In this document: positions 1 through 11,300 of the stretch, in pieces | How the letters are laid out: each line of letters begins with the position of its first letter | Position numbering within the stretch: position 1 is the first letter of the stretch | IMG/VR virus record: IMGVR_UViG_3300031758_000043 | Coordinates: 1 to 64,000 of that record | DNA length: 64,000 bases | DNA from: a virus | Reading direction: 5' to 3' (one strand) | The notes under the pieces: generated by a model | Told to the model about the DNA's origin: nothing | Databases searched by the model: none | The model's input: only the letters and a program-made list of their open reading frames with translations | Made by a program: the position numbers and the translations under genes

Positions 1-1645
1 AGTTGTTAGCTATGGTGATCAAATCATGTTTACCGTTTGAGTCTACTCTAGTTCCGTTTGGGTGGTATATCCTAAACTCATCATAATTTGTGAGAGTTGA
101 ATTTATCTTGATCCCAATGTGAGAATAGCCAGGAACCTTTGTTGACTCTCCTTGGTCCTGTAAGAAAAGAATCCTGCTTTGTCCAAAAAAGAGGCCAAGG
201 TCTATTTTTTTATTAGAGAATCTAAATTGCCCAGTATTCAATTCTTTGACTGATGTGCTAGTAGAAGTCAACGGGTCCACTATGTTGAATGAACTAATAT
301 ATGAAAACTGATCATCATTCAACTTAACAACCAGGAATTCACCTGAATAGCCCGAGTCTGGACTAACAATAGTTATTAGATCGTCAGTCTCATACCCGTG
401 AGAGGTTAGAGAGGCAGTAACCAGGTTACCTGATCTAATAAGCTCAGTTAATCTAGGCGAGGAATAGTCTGGAGTGTACGGATCTGTTAATTTAGGTAGA
501 TAAAGCTTACCGTCCTTATCATTAATATAGGTCAAGTACATTGAATCAAGATCAGAGAATAAATCATTGAATTCTGAGATCTTAAGTTCCAAGTTCTTAT
601 ATGGAATTATTACACCGTCTGGGTTTTCTTGATAGACAGATACCTCATCTGTCTCAAGATAAGTCTTACGAAGCCTAGGAGTATTTTCCCAAGTAAGACG
701 AGTATCGTAACCTCTCTTTAAGTCAATGTCCAGCTTTGATAGCTCAATGGTATTGACGTAAAATCCTACGTATCTATTGAAATCATATTTTTCAGAAGAA
801 TCATCATTAAAGACGAATTCAAGGTTTAGGATGTTCGGAAAGATCACGCCGGTCCTAGAATAGCCATTCGTTATGTTTTCTTCAAAGAATTTTAGAGGAG
901 ATGATGTCCTATAAAAATCATAGAGTAATTCTCCCTTAGATCCAAATGATCCCTCGTTTATTATTATTCCGTTCCACGTAGTAAAATCGTCTTGACCAAA
1001 TGCCACACTGAGCGGGCTTGTAGGAAAATTGATGTCAGTTACGTAATCTCTAATATATTTCCCAGCCTTAGTTTCAGGACGTAAATCAAAGGTTTTAATT
1101 ATCGTTGACTTCTTGAATAGGTCCAGCATGTATTCTCCATTGCTCTGACCTGATTCATAATTCTGACGGATATCATCAAGAGGAAAGTTCGCAGGATCGT
1201 TTATCTTTAAGATCACGAAAAAATTAGGTATCTTATCCCTAAGATATAAGGGAGCTAGATATGAAAGCCTCTCAGTATATTTCTTAGATGCAAGATATTT
1301 TGCTCCACTAAAATAGTGAGAAAAATCAAATTGGTCCTTGAAATTCTTTGAAGTTTTTGTCGTGTCTACGTTTTCAGAAAGATCAAAGATTATTTCGTTA
1401 GGCGTAGTTCCTCCCTTGAAGAAACGAAAGATGTTTAATGGGTGAGAGATGTTAGAATCAATAGGAAACTTTGAATATGAATCCTTTGATAGCTCTTGAT
1501 TTGCTTTTATTGATTCTAACCATAATTCACCAGCCTCGTCTATCGCTATCTTTATGTTTCCTGTTAATTTTGGATTAGTCCTAACTAATCCAAAGCTAGA
1601 GTCATCAGTTAAAAGCTTAGTATAGAGTAAATTGCGATCTCTCAT
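1..1645 (-). CDS. Large virion protein, 3' end outside window
   Basis: The minus-strand frame is open from an ATG at 1645 to the left edge, giving at least 548 residues beginning MRDRNLLYTKLLTDDSS; the C-terminus lies outside the window. No catalytic motif, signal peptide or membrane segment is visible. The composition is rich in Asp, Asn, Ser, Phe and Tyr, like the four large genes upstream, and it is the last visible member of that minus-strand run, 18 bp after the 1192-residue gene. I infer a baseplate or tail-fibre component from size, composition and neighbours only; no family is recognised. Confidence 0.7.
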   Translation of the reverse strand, partial: MRDRNLLYTKLLTDDSSFGLVRTNPKLTGNIKIAIDEAGELWLESIKANQELSKDSYSKFPIDSNISHPLNIFRFFKGGTTPNEIIFDLSENVDTTKTSKNFKDQFDFSHYFSGAKYLASKKYTERLSYLAPLYLRDKIPNFFVILKINDPANFPLDDIRQNYESGQSNGEYMLDLFKKSTIIKTFDLRPETKAGKYIRDYVTDINFPTSPLSVAFGQDDFTTWNGIIINEGSFGSKGELLYDFYRTSSPLKFFEENITNGYSRTGVIFPNILNLEFVFNDDSSEKYDFNRYVGFYVNTIELSKLDIDLKRGYDTRLTWENTPRLRKTYLETDEVSVYQENPDGVIIPYKNLELKISEFNDLFSDLDSMYLTYINDKDGKLYLPKLTDPYTPDYSSPRLTELIRSGNLVTASLTSHGYETDDLITIVSPDSGYSGEFLVVKLNDDQFSYISSFNIVDPLTSTSTSVKELNTGQFRFSNKKIDLGLFFGQSRILFLQDQGESTKVPGYSHIGIKINSTLTNYDEFRIYHPNGTRVDSNGKHDLITIANN

Positions 1646-1663
1646 GAATCATGTAAATTTTTA

Positions 1664-4600
1664 TTAGAAGCTAGATCGAACTCCTCTACTTTGAACTAAT
1701 GGCGAGTCTAATGATGTCTCTTTGATGTATTGAGCATCCACCTTAAGGTCAAAGGAAAAAGGAGACTCATCTTTAATGATGATGTCGATTCCAATCTTCT
1801 TAGAATATTTTATATTAGTTAAAGTAGATGTGGTTCTATATCCACCAACATATCCTAACTTGTCCGACGCTCTAAACTGAAAGAGCACAGGAATGTTTAT
1901 TGAGTTTTCTTCGCCAAACTTGATGATTTTACTTGATCTTGCTGGAAAATTACCCTCAACTGATACTGATTCATAGTTTGTAGGATACATGTAAAGATAT
2001 GCTCCACATGTATACTTTCCTACCAAGTACTTATCATTGTTTTTAAATCCTAGTTTGATTGGATAATGAGAATCGTCTTTATCTGTTACGTTATTTGTAG
2101 GAATGACTGGTGTTGTTCTACTTGCTTGCTTGTAATATTCTACACCAAAGGCATTTGTATTCTCTGAAGTAGAGGTCTCAAAGTGTAGTGCATGAGAAAA
2201 AGGTAAGTATTCCTGGTTAGCGGTTAATGGAATTGCTAAACTCGATCCAAAATCAGGTCTAAACACTTCTGCAATATTACCTATCGCAAAAGAGGGTCCA
2301 CACAATGTTGGAATCTCAGGATGATCTTTACTTACGCAAAACTCAGTAAGATATCCACCGCCGTTTGCTGTGACCGGAATCGCACTAGTCGTTCCATTCC
2401 AAATTCTAGAGTCAGTAGATGTTCCTGTTACACCAGAATATTGTGGATTGAATGGAAGGTAGTGTCCCCAGTTAACCGGCACAAAGTTAGTAGTGTTAAC
2501 TGTTTGTCCCTGATAAGTATAGGCAGCTGTAAAATAAGTACCAAAACCAGTCGAAGGATCGCCTGGAGAATATACTTCTTCAGAAAGTCCATAGTCTCTT
2601 ACTCTTGAATGAATAAACTGACTCATTACCTGACCTGATTGAGCGCCTGCTCTCTGCTTAAAGTTTCCTAGTTGAGGAGTCGGATTTGAGTTTACTCCGA
2701 TAGGAACGATATCGTATCTTCTATTGACATGATAGTCATTGTCTGGGTTACCGCTTGGGTTAGACGTAGTCGAAAGTTGGCCTATTCCTCCAAAGAGAAG
2801 AGAAACTAGTTCTAAGTTAGTAGCAGAAGTGTTTTGTATTGAAACTGCGTACTGTTTAGTAATTATATCTCCCTCATTGTAAATCACAGTCCCACCGGTC
2901 GTGTCCTTAATTAAGTCTTTATAGAATCCTCCAAATAGAGATATTGTATCTCCATTAGAAACGTCTAAGGAGTTTCCTTCAGAATCTATCACCCGAACCT
3001 TTATTGCTCCACGATCAGTAGTGATAGACTGTTGAATTCCATCCAGCGTTGCCTGTAGAGACTTTAGCTTTTGATATAGATCAACGACATTTCCTTCACT
3101 TGTGAAAAAGCCGCTTGATATGTCTTCTGCAATGTGAGAATAAAACTTATCTCCCTGAGTAAATTGATTTGCAGTATGAATATCAAGACCCTTAGAATTC
3201 AAATTATTTTCAAAGTCTATCCTAACCTTTTCAGCAAAAGCTTTTTGTGAGACTAACGTAGCCTCTTCTTCAGATTGAATTGAAGCTGGAAACTGTATTT
3301 GAACTGAATTTGACCATACTGATTCCACTGGATTAGTCGGCCATCCTGCCTCAGAAAGAGACTTTACTTGGATCTCAACTATCTCTCCTTTACGAATAGG
3401 TATGCTTAACTGATTTGTGTTTACTGCGTCTGCGTCATTTAAGATCTCATCTACCCAAACATATAAACCTGTTTCAGGATCCAACTCTTTTACTCGAGGT
3501 CTAGTAAGTTCCTCTGTCCATGGAGAAAAAGTAGCAGTCTTGGTAGCTCCATCGCTATCAATGAATGGCTGCTGAGTAGCATTAGGTTGAGTGCCGCTTA
3601 GACTTAAGTAACGATATCTATACTTGAATTGAACGACTTGTTGAGGTCCATACTTTGTGACCTTTGCGTCTGGAATCTGCCAAAATCCTCGAACTCTATA
3701 TTTTTTCTTTACGATAAATTGAGGAGTCGTTGAAAGTTGTAAACTAATATTATTAACTAGTGTAGAAAGAGCGGTGACTTTTTCATTCCTAGAATTTAGT
3801 GACTGAGTTAACTGTTTTTGTAAACGCTTGGCTTCCTTGTCAGTTTTAGCAACTGTTGTGATGGTTGATTTAATTGAATCAATTTTCTTATTTAATTCAT
3901 CAACTTCTTGCTGTAAAGCCGCTTTTTCTTTTATGTTGTTATTTAACTCTGTGACGTTTTTATCATCTTGAATGTGAGCATCTACCTGTATTACTGAGAA
4001 ATTACTCTCAAATAAGTTTGGAGAAGAAGGAATCTCACCAATGATCGTAGGAACAGTTTTTTCCTTAGCTAAGTTCAATAGAATCAGTCCAAAGTCAGAA
4101 ACAAAATTATTGTAATAGTCCTCTAAAGTAGATGAGCTATTGTCTACTAACGGAATTGTAAGCTCGTTTGTGTATACTCCAAAACCTTTTGAAAAGCCAT
4201 CAATCGTTAAGTTCTTTGCTTTACTTACTGGCTTTACAAATATCACCTCACGTTCGTTGAATCCAACGTTTACTGGAAGCTCAGGAACCCTATATGGAGA
4301 AGGTTTTACTCGTAAAATGCTTGCACCTATCGTGATCGCGTCTGTTCCAAAGATCTTTTCAAGAACGACTTCAGTATCAGTAGTGCTGATTGATGCGACT
4401 CTATATTCAGAATCACCAGTGGTGATTAGTACATCACCAATTGATAGAAACTTTGTGTTTTGTACTCCAGCGACGATATCAGTATAGTTTAGAGTACTAA
4501 GCTTATATCTTCTTCTTACTGTAGAAACAGTCTGTCCACTAGTAAGAGTCTGATTTCCCTCTTCCTCAAGTATCTTTATCACATCGAATGATCCTTGATA

Positions 4601-5242
4601 TCTATTGACTGCTACCGCTAGGTCAACAACAGTATCATCCTCAAAATAATCGATTGCATTTTCATCTAAATCTAGCTTTAACGCATCGACATTGATGTTG
4701 TTACTTCCTTTGTAATTAGTATCAAAGAAAGCAGCTGCATCATCATCATTTGCTGCGTTGATTATGATTCTTTTGACTACGAATTGATCGATATCATCAG
4801 TTAAGATTGAAGTGATATCTACATTCACATAGAGAAGAGGATTCAGGAAAGATTCAAAGAACCAGTTGTTCTTTACTTTAAATGAGTTAGGAACGGTGAA
4901 CGTTGAATTTTGAACCTGCTCTAGGTCTTGTATCAGCTGTGAAGTCTTTTTTAATTCAAACTTACGAACGTCTCCGTTTGAAGACTTGATACCGATCACA
5001 TCACTGTTTGCTGAGATTAAGACATCAAACTTAGAGTTAATGTCTTCGATCTTTCCTTTTAGGTAGCCAAATGATGGAACAGTTATATTCACAGCACTGC
5101 CGTCTGACTTAGTTTGAGAGACCGTTACGTTTTCTGATTGTGACTCAAGGATGTTCTGTAAGCTATACAAGAATGAGTTCATGTTGTCGATGTCAACAAC
5201 AAGTCTCTGTAAAACGTCAGATAGAGTATGTTTAGTATCCAT
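1664..5242 (-). CDS. Giant virion structural protein (1192 aa), probable baseplate/tail fibre
   Basis: A 1192-residue protein of unrecognised family. The N-terminus (MDTKHTLSDVLQRLVVDIDN) looks helical. A Lys/Glu/Gln-rich coiled coil lies near residues 430-500. It is followed by a Pro/Trp-containing beta region with 'AGWPTNPVESVWSNSVQIQF', reminiscent of fibronectin-III-like tail domains. The C-terminal third is rich in Ser, Thr, Asn and Gly, as in fibre or receptor-facing proteins. It starts 8 bp after the stop of the 700-residue gene, so it is co-transcribed in the virion operon. The structural role is inferred from architecture and neighbours, not from a recognised homologue. Confidence 0.75.
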   Translation of the reverse strand: MDTKHTLSDVLQRLVVDIDNMNSFLYSLQNILESQSENVTVSQTKSDGSAVNITVPSFGYLKGKIEDINSKFDVLISANSDVIGIKSSNGDVRKFELKKTSQLIQDLEQVQNSTFTVPNSFKVKNNWFFESFLNPLLYVNVDITSILTDDIDQFVVKRIIINAANDDDAAAFFDTNYKGSNNINVDALKLDLDENAIDYFEDDTVVDLAVAVNRYQGSFDVIKILEEEGNQTLTSGQTVSTVRRRYKLSTLNYTDIVAGVQNTKFLSIGDVLITTGDSEYRVASISTTDTEVVLEKIFGTDAITIGASILRVKPSPYRVPELPVNVGFNEREVIFVKPVSKAKNLTIDGFSKGFGVYTNELTIPLVDNSSSTLEDYYNNFVSDFGLILLNLAKEKTVPTIIGEIPSSPNLFESNFSVIQVDAHIQDDKNVTELNNNIKEKAALQQEVDELNKKIDSIKSTITTVAKTDKEAKRLQKQLTQSLNSRNEKVTALSTLVNNISLQLSTTPQFIVKKKYRVRGFWQIPDAKVTKYGPQQVVQFKYRYRYLSLSGTQPNATQQPFIDSDGATKTATFSPWTEELTRPRVKELDPETGLYVWVDEILNDADAVNTNQLSIPIRKGEIVEIQVKSLSEAGWPTNPVESVWSNSVQIQFPASIQSEEEATLVSQKAFAEKVRIDFENNLNSKGLDIHTANQFTQGDKFYSHIAEDISSGFFTSEGNVVDLYQKLKSLQATLDGIQQSITTDRGAIKVRVIDSEGNSLDVSNGDTISLFGGFYKDLIKDTTGGTVIYNEGDIITKQYAVSIQNTSATNLELVSLLFGGIGQLSTTSNPSGNPDNDYHVNRRYDIVPIGVNSNPTPQLGNFKQRAGAQSGQVMSQFIHSRVRDYGLSEEVYSPGDPSTGFGTYFTAAYTYQGQTVNTTNFVPVNWGHYLPFNPQYSGVTGTSTDSRIWNGTTSAIPVTANGGGYLTEFCVSKDHPEIPTLCGPSFAIGNIAEVFRPDFGSSLAIPLTANQEYLPFSHALHFETSTSENTNAFGVEYYKQASRTTPVIPTNNVTDKDDSHYPIKLGFKNNDKYLVGKYTCGAYLYMYPTNYESVSVEGNFPARSSKIIKFGEENSINIPVLFQFRASDKLGYVGGYRTTSTLTNIKYSKKIGIDIIIKDESPFSFDLKVDAQYIKETSLDSPLVQSRGVRSSF

Positions 5243-5250
5243 TTATCTTC

Positions 5251-7353
5251 TTATCTTATTTTGTCCACTCTAAAGGTGAATAGTGTGCTGTCCAAACAGA
5301 TTATGTCAAAAATAGGGGCATTTTGAGAAGGGGTGAAATCAAGATCAGTAAGGACTGATATTAGGACACCATATTCTCCGTTATTGCTCCTATTTAGAGC
5401 ATCTGTGTATATCTTAACGTCATAGACGCTAGGTTCTAATTGATCTTCAAAGACTAGTCTTAATATCTGACCTTTTCTCCATTCAAACTTAGTATCGTCT
5501 ATGAATATCTGAAGATCTCTTGAAAGAACTATCGGCGTTCCTGAGTTCTGATGAACATAATAGTTCGTGAAAGTAGATAACTCAAGAACATTGTTTGTGA
5601 ACACGTTTCTCAATGAGGTATCAGATATGTTATAGTATTGTGTCGAATTGATTATTCTAGCAATATTTGGAGTTCGACGGTCGACTGATATGCCCAATCC
5701 TGGTCGAATTGCATCTAGATCATATGACACAGTAACATTAGTGTCTCCATTTAAGATAGAATCAAGCTTAGTATTAGTATTGTCTATCATGTTCATGATC
5801 ACACCAGTGTTATCAAATATCGCTTGATTTTCGATTAATGAAGTCTCCAAATCAGTTATCCTAGCTGAAAGTTCAGCTGAATTAGTATCATTGAGCATGA
5901 GATCTTTAAGATTATTGACCTCCTGTTGTAATGACTCTATCTCTAAGAGCTTGTCGTTAAATCTAGTCTGTAACTGTTTAAACTCAGTCAAAACATCAGT
6001 GAATAGCTCTAGAGAAAAGGTAGAGTAATCGTTTATTGACTTCTCTATCTTAGTATCCTCAGCCGACGTGTCAAGCTTGAGATTTAACTTAAATGAAAAG
6101 GCATTACCGTTTGTCTTATTTAGAGGGTCCGGTTTGTACTTAGAAATAGGCGGAATCTCAAATTCTAATCCAGACTGTTGTATTCTATCTAAGAATAGTA
6201 CACCATATAGGTTGGTTCGTATGTCTATTGGAACCCCTGAAGCATCTACGTTATTTGGATCGTATACATCATAGTACACTAAGATCGCATTGAATTCAAA
6301 GTCACGATTTGCTACGTAATCATTGAATTGTGAAAATACTTTTATCTCAGGATTTTCACTGGCTAGTTTGTAATTAGCTAAATCAAAGTCTAGAGATATT
6401 CCGTCTAATGTGGTTCTAGGATATTCGACGGATGTTATTCCTAACTGTTTTAGAACGTATTGATCAGTCGCAACATCGTATACACCAGTGTTATTGTAAT
6501 TATCTGTGTAGTAGGCGTTATTGATCGTCTTATTGAACCAATTACCTGGAGCGTATGCACCAGTATATGAATTTTTAATTTGAGTAAACACGCTCTGATC
6601 GTCAAGATCGTAAAAGGCCTTTATTGAAAGCCCAAATGGGTGAGTCTCATTGTATCTTCTTCCAGAGAGATACTCAATGTTTAGAGGATCAATTGGAGAA
6701 TTAGCAATCGTCATGTTTGGAAAGTAATTGAAATCACTAACTGATTTAAACAGGACGTGAGGCGTTGTACCAACATTCGTTGGCACGTGAATATAGACCT
6801 CAGTGTAAGAGTTGGCAGCCGATGCTAGTGAGTTAACAACGTCAATGTCCCCGATGTATTTTACTACACGGTTATAGGTAGAAGTCGTCTCAGGTTTTTC
6901 AACGAATCTCTTCTCTGTTCCAAGAACATTTATGTTCTTTTCTAAGGTATTTGCATCTTGAAAGCGAACTGCTCCTAATTCTTTTAACCACTTCCAAAAG
7001 ACTCTTTCAGAAACAGTCAGTCTCTCGTTTCTTTTGTATTGTGGCCTACTTAATAATAATGCCTCAAGGTTAAGGGCATAGTTTTGAAAACTCTCAGCTA
7101 AGTTAACGTTATTATCGGGATTTAATCCCTCAATCAGTGGAGTTTCTCCTGGGGCAGCAAACTGTATCTTGTTGTCAGTCGCTAGAGAATTTGGTTCGCC
7201 GATCTCAGGTATTCTTAATAGGGCAAACTTGGAAAAACGTACAGCACCCTCACTGTTACTTAAGGTGATATTAATATCCTCAAGCGCGCTTTGAAAGTTG
7301 TAAAATATTCCCTTTTTATTCTGAACTGGCTTTATTAAAGGAGTTACTGCCAT
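5251..7353 (-). CDS. Virion structural protein (700 aa)
   Basis: A 700-residue protein, not recognised. It begins MAVTPLIKPVQNKKGIFYNF and has a mostly beta, Asn/Asp/Tyr-rich first half. A coiled-coil stretch lies near residues 450-525 (repeated Leu/Glu/Gln heptads around 'LLEIESLQQEVNNLKDLM'), followed by a second beta-rich region. A globular part, a coiled coil and another globular part is a common design for trimeric tail or baseplate proteins. It lies between two other large virion genes with gaps of 8 and 19 bp, implying one transcript. Confidence 0.72.
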   Translation of the reverse strand: MAVTPLIKPVQNKKGIFYNFQSALEDINITLSNSEGAVRFSKFALLRIPEIGEPNSLATDNKIQFAAPGETPLIEGLNPDNNVNLAESFQNYALNLEALLLSRPQYKRNERLTVSERVFWKWLKELGAVRFQDANTLEKNINVLGTEKRFVEKPETTSTYNRVVKYIGDIDVVNSLASAANSYTEVYIHVPTNVGTTPHVLFKSVSDFNYFPNMTIANSPIDPLNIEYLSGRRYNETHPFGLSIKAFYDLDDQSVFTQIKNSYTGAYAPGNWFNKTINNAYYTDNYNNTGVYDVATDQYVLKQLGITSVEYPRTTLDGISLDFDLANYKLASENPEIKVFSQFNDYVANRDFEFNAILVYYDVYDPNNVDASGVPIDIRTNLYGVLFLDRIQQSGLEFEIPPISKYKPDPLNKTNGNAFSFKLNLKLDTSAEDTKIEKSINDYSTFSLELFTDVLTEFKQLQTRFNDKLLEIESLQQEVNNLKDLMLNDTNSAELSARITDLETSLIENQAIFDNTGVIMNMIDNTNTKLDSILNGDTNVTVSYDLDAIRPGLGISVDRRTPNIARIINSTQYYNISDTSLRNVFTNNVLELSTFTNYYVHQNSGTPIVLSRDLQIFIDDTKFEWRKGQILRLVFEDQLEPSVYDVKIYTDALNRSNNGEYGVLISVLTDLDFTPSQNAPIFDIICLDSTLFTFRVDKIR

Positions 7354-7372
7354 TTACTTTTTTTTATTTTTA

Positions 7373-8329
7373 TTAGAATTGCTCCATTCCTACCGCGCCG
7401 GTGATCAAGAGACGATCGTTTGTTAATTCATCTAGGATATAAAGCAGTGAAGCATTACTTCCATACGCAGATAAAGTGGTATTAGGAATCACTGTACTTG
7501 CAGGATTTACTCCCAATGAGAAGCTTCCATCATGTAAGATGATTGGAGAGCTAGTATTTTGATTCGTTCCAGCCTTTATGTAAACCGGTAAGGATGCACC
7601 GTTTACTGCGGTAAGGATTGATGTGAGGTTAACGTCCTCAACAACATCGACGATGTGAATAGTATACCTAGCATTTGGTGCTGGTGGGTTAGTCGCATCG
7701 AAATCAATATAGAGCGCGATATTAGTGATTGTTCCAATGATGTTACCAACTCCATCGTATACTGGAGGTATGTTCGGTGAAGTCACCGCTTTCAACTTAA
7801 CAAATATGTTCTGTCTAGAAGTATTAGTTAATGTGATTGTCGCTTTAGCTTCGGAACCATTTGCAGCAAGGTCCAATACAACAGATTCTTTTGATTCAAT
7901 CACGCTTGACTTAAAGTTCACAGTTGAATTAAACTCAGATGGGCCGTTAAATGATGAAGCGTCTGTCACTATCATGTCGTTAACGTTCAACTCATTTAAG
8001 CTAGTTATCGCATTAACATTAAGCAAGTCAACAGTAAAGATAGATTCGTTTAGACCGTTTTTTTCCAATTTTGCGATAATTTGGTTTGGAGTACCGGTCT
8101 GATAGATGATTCCCTGATCCTGTAGAATGACTGATTGCGTCTTGATAAAATTTATCGCGTTATCAGTTCCTATTGAGAGAGAATTCACGTCTATCTCCAA
8201 GTTATTGATAAGATCCTCTAATTTAGCCTGTAGAAGTAGGTCATTTGCGTTACTGATGGTTGCGATGTCCGTCACAAAATTAGTAAGCAAGATCTCTTGG
8301 ATCGGTAAAGAAACTGGTGTAAATGCCAT
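7373..8329 (-). CDS. Virion structural protein (318 aa), fibre-like
   Basis: A 318-residue protein beginning MAFTPVSLPIQEILLTNFVT. The N-terminal third is helical. The rest is rich in Asn, Thr, Ser, Ile and Val with short beta repeats such as 'LNVNAITSLNELNVNDM', like beta-helical or trimeric fibre segments. The C-terminus ends in a Leu-rich stretch 'LLYILDELTNDRLLI'. It has its own late-promoter-like AATAAATAA 19 bp upstream and heads a run of three large virion genes. The family is not recognised; a short fibre or baseplate accessory role is an inference. Confidence 0.68.
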   Translation of the reverse strand: MAFTPVSLPIQEILLTNFVTDIATISNANDLLLQAKLEDLINNLEIDVNSLSIGTDNAINFIKTQSVILQDQGIIYQTGTPNQIIAKLEKNGLNESIFTVDLLNVNAITSLNELNVNDMIVTDASSFNGPSEFNSTVNFKSSVIESKESVVLDLAANGSEAKATITLTNTSRQNIFVKLKAVTSPNIPPVYDGVGNIIGTITNIALYIDFDATNPPAPNARYTIHIVDVVEDVNLTSILTAVNGASLPVYIKAGTNQNTSSPIILHDGSFSLGVNPASTVIPNTTLSAYGSNASLLYILDELTNDRLLITGAVGMEQF

Positions 8330-8348
8330 TTCAATTAATTATTTTTAG

Positions 8349-8357
8349 TTATTTATT
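8349..8357 (-). promoter_or_regulatory. Late-promoter-like motif AATAAATAA
   Basis: On the minus strand this reads AATAAATAA and ends 19 bp before the ATG of the 318-residue virion gene at 8329. It matches the recurrent (G/A)ATAAATAA element found at similar spacing before many late genes in this window. Confidence 0.55.
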
Positions 8358-8358
8358 A

Positions 8359-11300
8359 TTAGTAAGGCTTGTTCTTTAATAATTGAACTTTCCTTTCGTT
8401 TAATCTTGTTTCTATCTCATTCACGTAACTAGTCTTATTCAAGACTCTAATAAAGTTTTGTACTACAGTCTCGTATTTTGTTTTACGATTGTCGTACACT
8501 TCAACGCTTAATGTAAAATTACCTAAGTCTTTGAACTTCCAAACAAAGAATGGAACTGATCTTACTTTTATTACTTCTTCGCCTGTGATGTCATTTTTTA
8601 AGGTCCATACGAAATCGGATTTTCCGTCTAAGTTATTCACAACAAAGAAGCATATGGCATTCTTAGGAGCAGCAAAGGTGCCGTTAAAAAGTTTTATGTC
8701 GGTTATGTTAAAGACATTTTGGTCTATTGTGGTAGGCAAGTATCCTATCTGCTCATCGTTTACATATTTCCAATATTTCTCGTCCCTCCAAAAGACTGGA
8801 TCCTGTACTGCTCCATTGATCACGTCGCTAGTTTTAGCAAATAGGAATAGGGTTTCCACATCAAAGACTGGTGAGATGGATTGTAAAAAGCTTATTAACG
8901 ACGCTGAGAATACCTTTTTAGGTAGGAAAAAGGTGTACTCATCGTTTTTTCCACCAGCTCCATTACCTCCGCCTCCTGGGCTTGGGCTAAATCCTGGGCT
9001 TGGGCTAAACTGTCCTGGAGAATAGAGCATGTGATACATGATACGGCTTAAGTATTCTGCCTGTGCATGAATGCGACCGTTTATGATCTCATAATTGAAT
9101 AATCTGATGGCTGGATGATTGCTCTCATTGAGTATCGTGATTAGCTCATCAACGGTTGAATAGTTTGGAACAACGTAATCTGAATAAAGAGAGATCTTTA
9201 TTATGCTTCCTGGAGGTGGAACTTTGATGTAAAATCCTGCGTTAAAATCATCAACATAAACTAGATCAGTAAGTCGCATCCAATACATGTCACCGACTCT
9301 AACGTCTCTAAAATCCTTTAGTGTTATGGGTATGTCGTTTTCACCTAATCCCCAAGAAAGCTTTTCTGGATGGGATTGTGCTGGATCTAGGTATGGAACG
9401 AATTGACCTGTGTCTGAATTATATAGCTCTGCCAGATAAAGGTTTTGTCCCAATCCATAGCTATTCTTGTAGAATGAGATCCACTCTAATAGGTTCTTGT
9501 AAACGTTGATCTCCACTGCAGAGTCCTCATTATTGAGAACATTGACCTTTGGATAGTAAATCGGCGATGCTCCAAAATCCTGTAATCTAACGTTACTTAG
9601 GTTTTGTACACTGTACTCAAACTTGTCCTCAAGTCTAGAAAACGCGATGATTTCAGGTTTCATCTGGTCGGAAACAGTCACAAACTTTGAGAATGTGCTC
9701 ACGTTGCCGCAAAAGTCAAAGAGCTCAATGATGACTCTATACTCTCCAGCATAGGGTAAAAAATGAGGTAATATATGCAGGTCAACAAGCTTACCCCTAT
9801 ACTCAAAGTTATAGGGATTTGGAGAGGCTTTTACTATTCTCCAGTTTATCTCATAATAGTTCTTAAAATCTATGTTCTCTAGGGTCCAATATGGATCCAG
9901 TCCAGGAGCGATTGCATCTAGATCGTCTATTCTTACTCCTCGAAGATCGGCTATTGTGAATCGACCAACATCTGCGGTAAGAACCACTGGGGCACCTATC
10001 ACCCTTTGAGGATCGTCACCAAACTCCCAACTTAACCTAGCGTTAAGATCTGGAATTCTTTGGTCACGAATCTCAACATAATATTTTTCTATATAGTCAA
10101 CTATTCCTGGTATCTCTTCCCTAGTGTAAAATTGAAAGGATTCAAATGGATTTTTGCTTGACTCATTGAGTTGAACCACTCCAAAGTCTATTCCATTAGG
10201 CTCGGCCGTTCTGTACAGAGGATCTAGTGATCTTAAAACAAGGTTAGTATCGTTCCCAGGATATAGTGTCACCTTGGCAGGCTCATTGATATCGTAATCT
10301 CTGATCTTAGTAGAATCGCTCCAATAATTGATCGTTAGTTTTTGAAAGTAGATGAACTCCCCTATGATGTCCCTGATCTTTACGTTGATTGGAATGAATT
10401 CATTCTTTAGTTTCTTGCGAAGCAGATCCAACTTATAGAAGATCTCATTAACACTAAAGTCAGTGGTCTCCTGTACGAGAGGAATCCCATCATCGTCAAA
10501 CTCGTCAGTCATTTGAGTAAACTCATAAACTAATGCTAAGAACTCTGTCTTTTTAAACTGACTCCCTTCCTTTAATCCTCTATTTGCATCGACTAGATCT
10601 AGAGTGTCGATCTTGCCGTCATCTAAGTAATCGGTGAGATCCACCATAGTAAGAGTATTAAAGTATGGAGACCTGGGATTTGAATTTATCCAATATTCCT
10701 TTACTCGAAGAACGTCTTTGTATCCAAGAAGATTCACGATATTTGCGAGTCCCCTGTAAGTACCGATGTATGGAAAAACTTCTTCCTTGTTTACTAATAG
10801 GTTCTTTCTTGCGGCATTCAACGCCTCAAGGTCTGGATATGCCTCCTTGATGTCGTAGTCCTTAAGCACGTTTGCGTCCTCGCGTAGGAACTTGATTCCA
10901 AAGTTCTGACACCATACCTTAAATCGATCTTCTTCCTCCTCGCCTTCACCATAGAAGGATATCTCAACTATGAGTTCAGTCACCGCTCCTATCTTTCTAT
11001 GTACAAGCAAGGTCCTTTCGTACCTAGCTTCAGTGTAGGGATTAAATGCGATGTTTGCCTGTAAAGGAAACCTTAAGTCTAGCGGAGAAGAGAGATTTGA
11101 GTAGTCTGAGTGAGCGAATGTCTTGGTCTCTATCTTATTGATAAAGTTTTCCTGTAGTTCTAAATCCCTAATCACATCATAGAGAAAGAACTCATCTGAG
11201 TTTTTAGAATCCTTCCATGAAAATATCAGTGACTCGTTTTGAACTAGAGTCGGAAACTTATAAGCATTACCAACTTTCTCAAGAATAAAGAGGTTCTCAT

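Noticed and set aside
8489-9025. 178-residue plus-strand frame opposite the large virion gene
   Set aside because: Complementary shadow of the 1022-residue gene, with Pro-rich ending caused by the FSPSPG repeats on the other strand.
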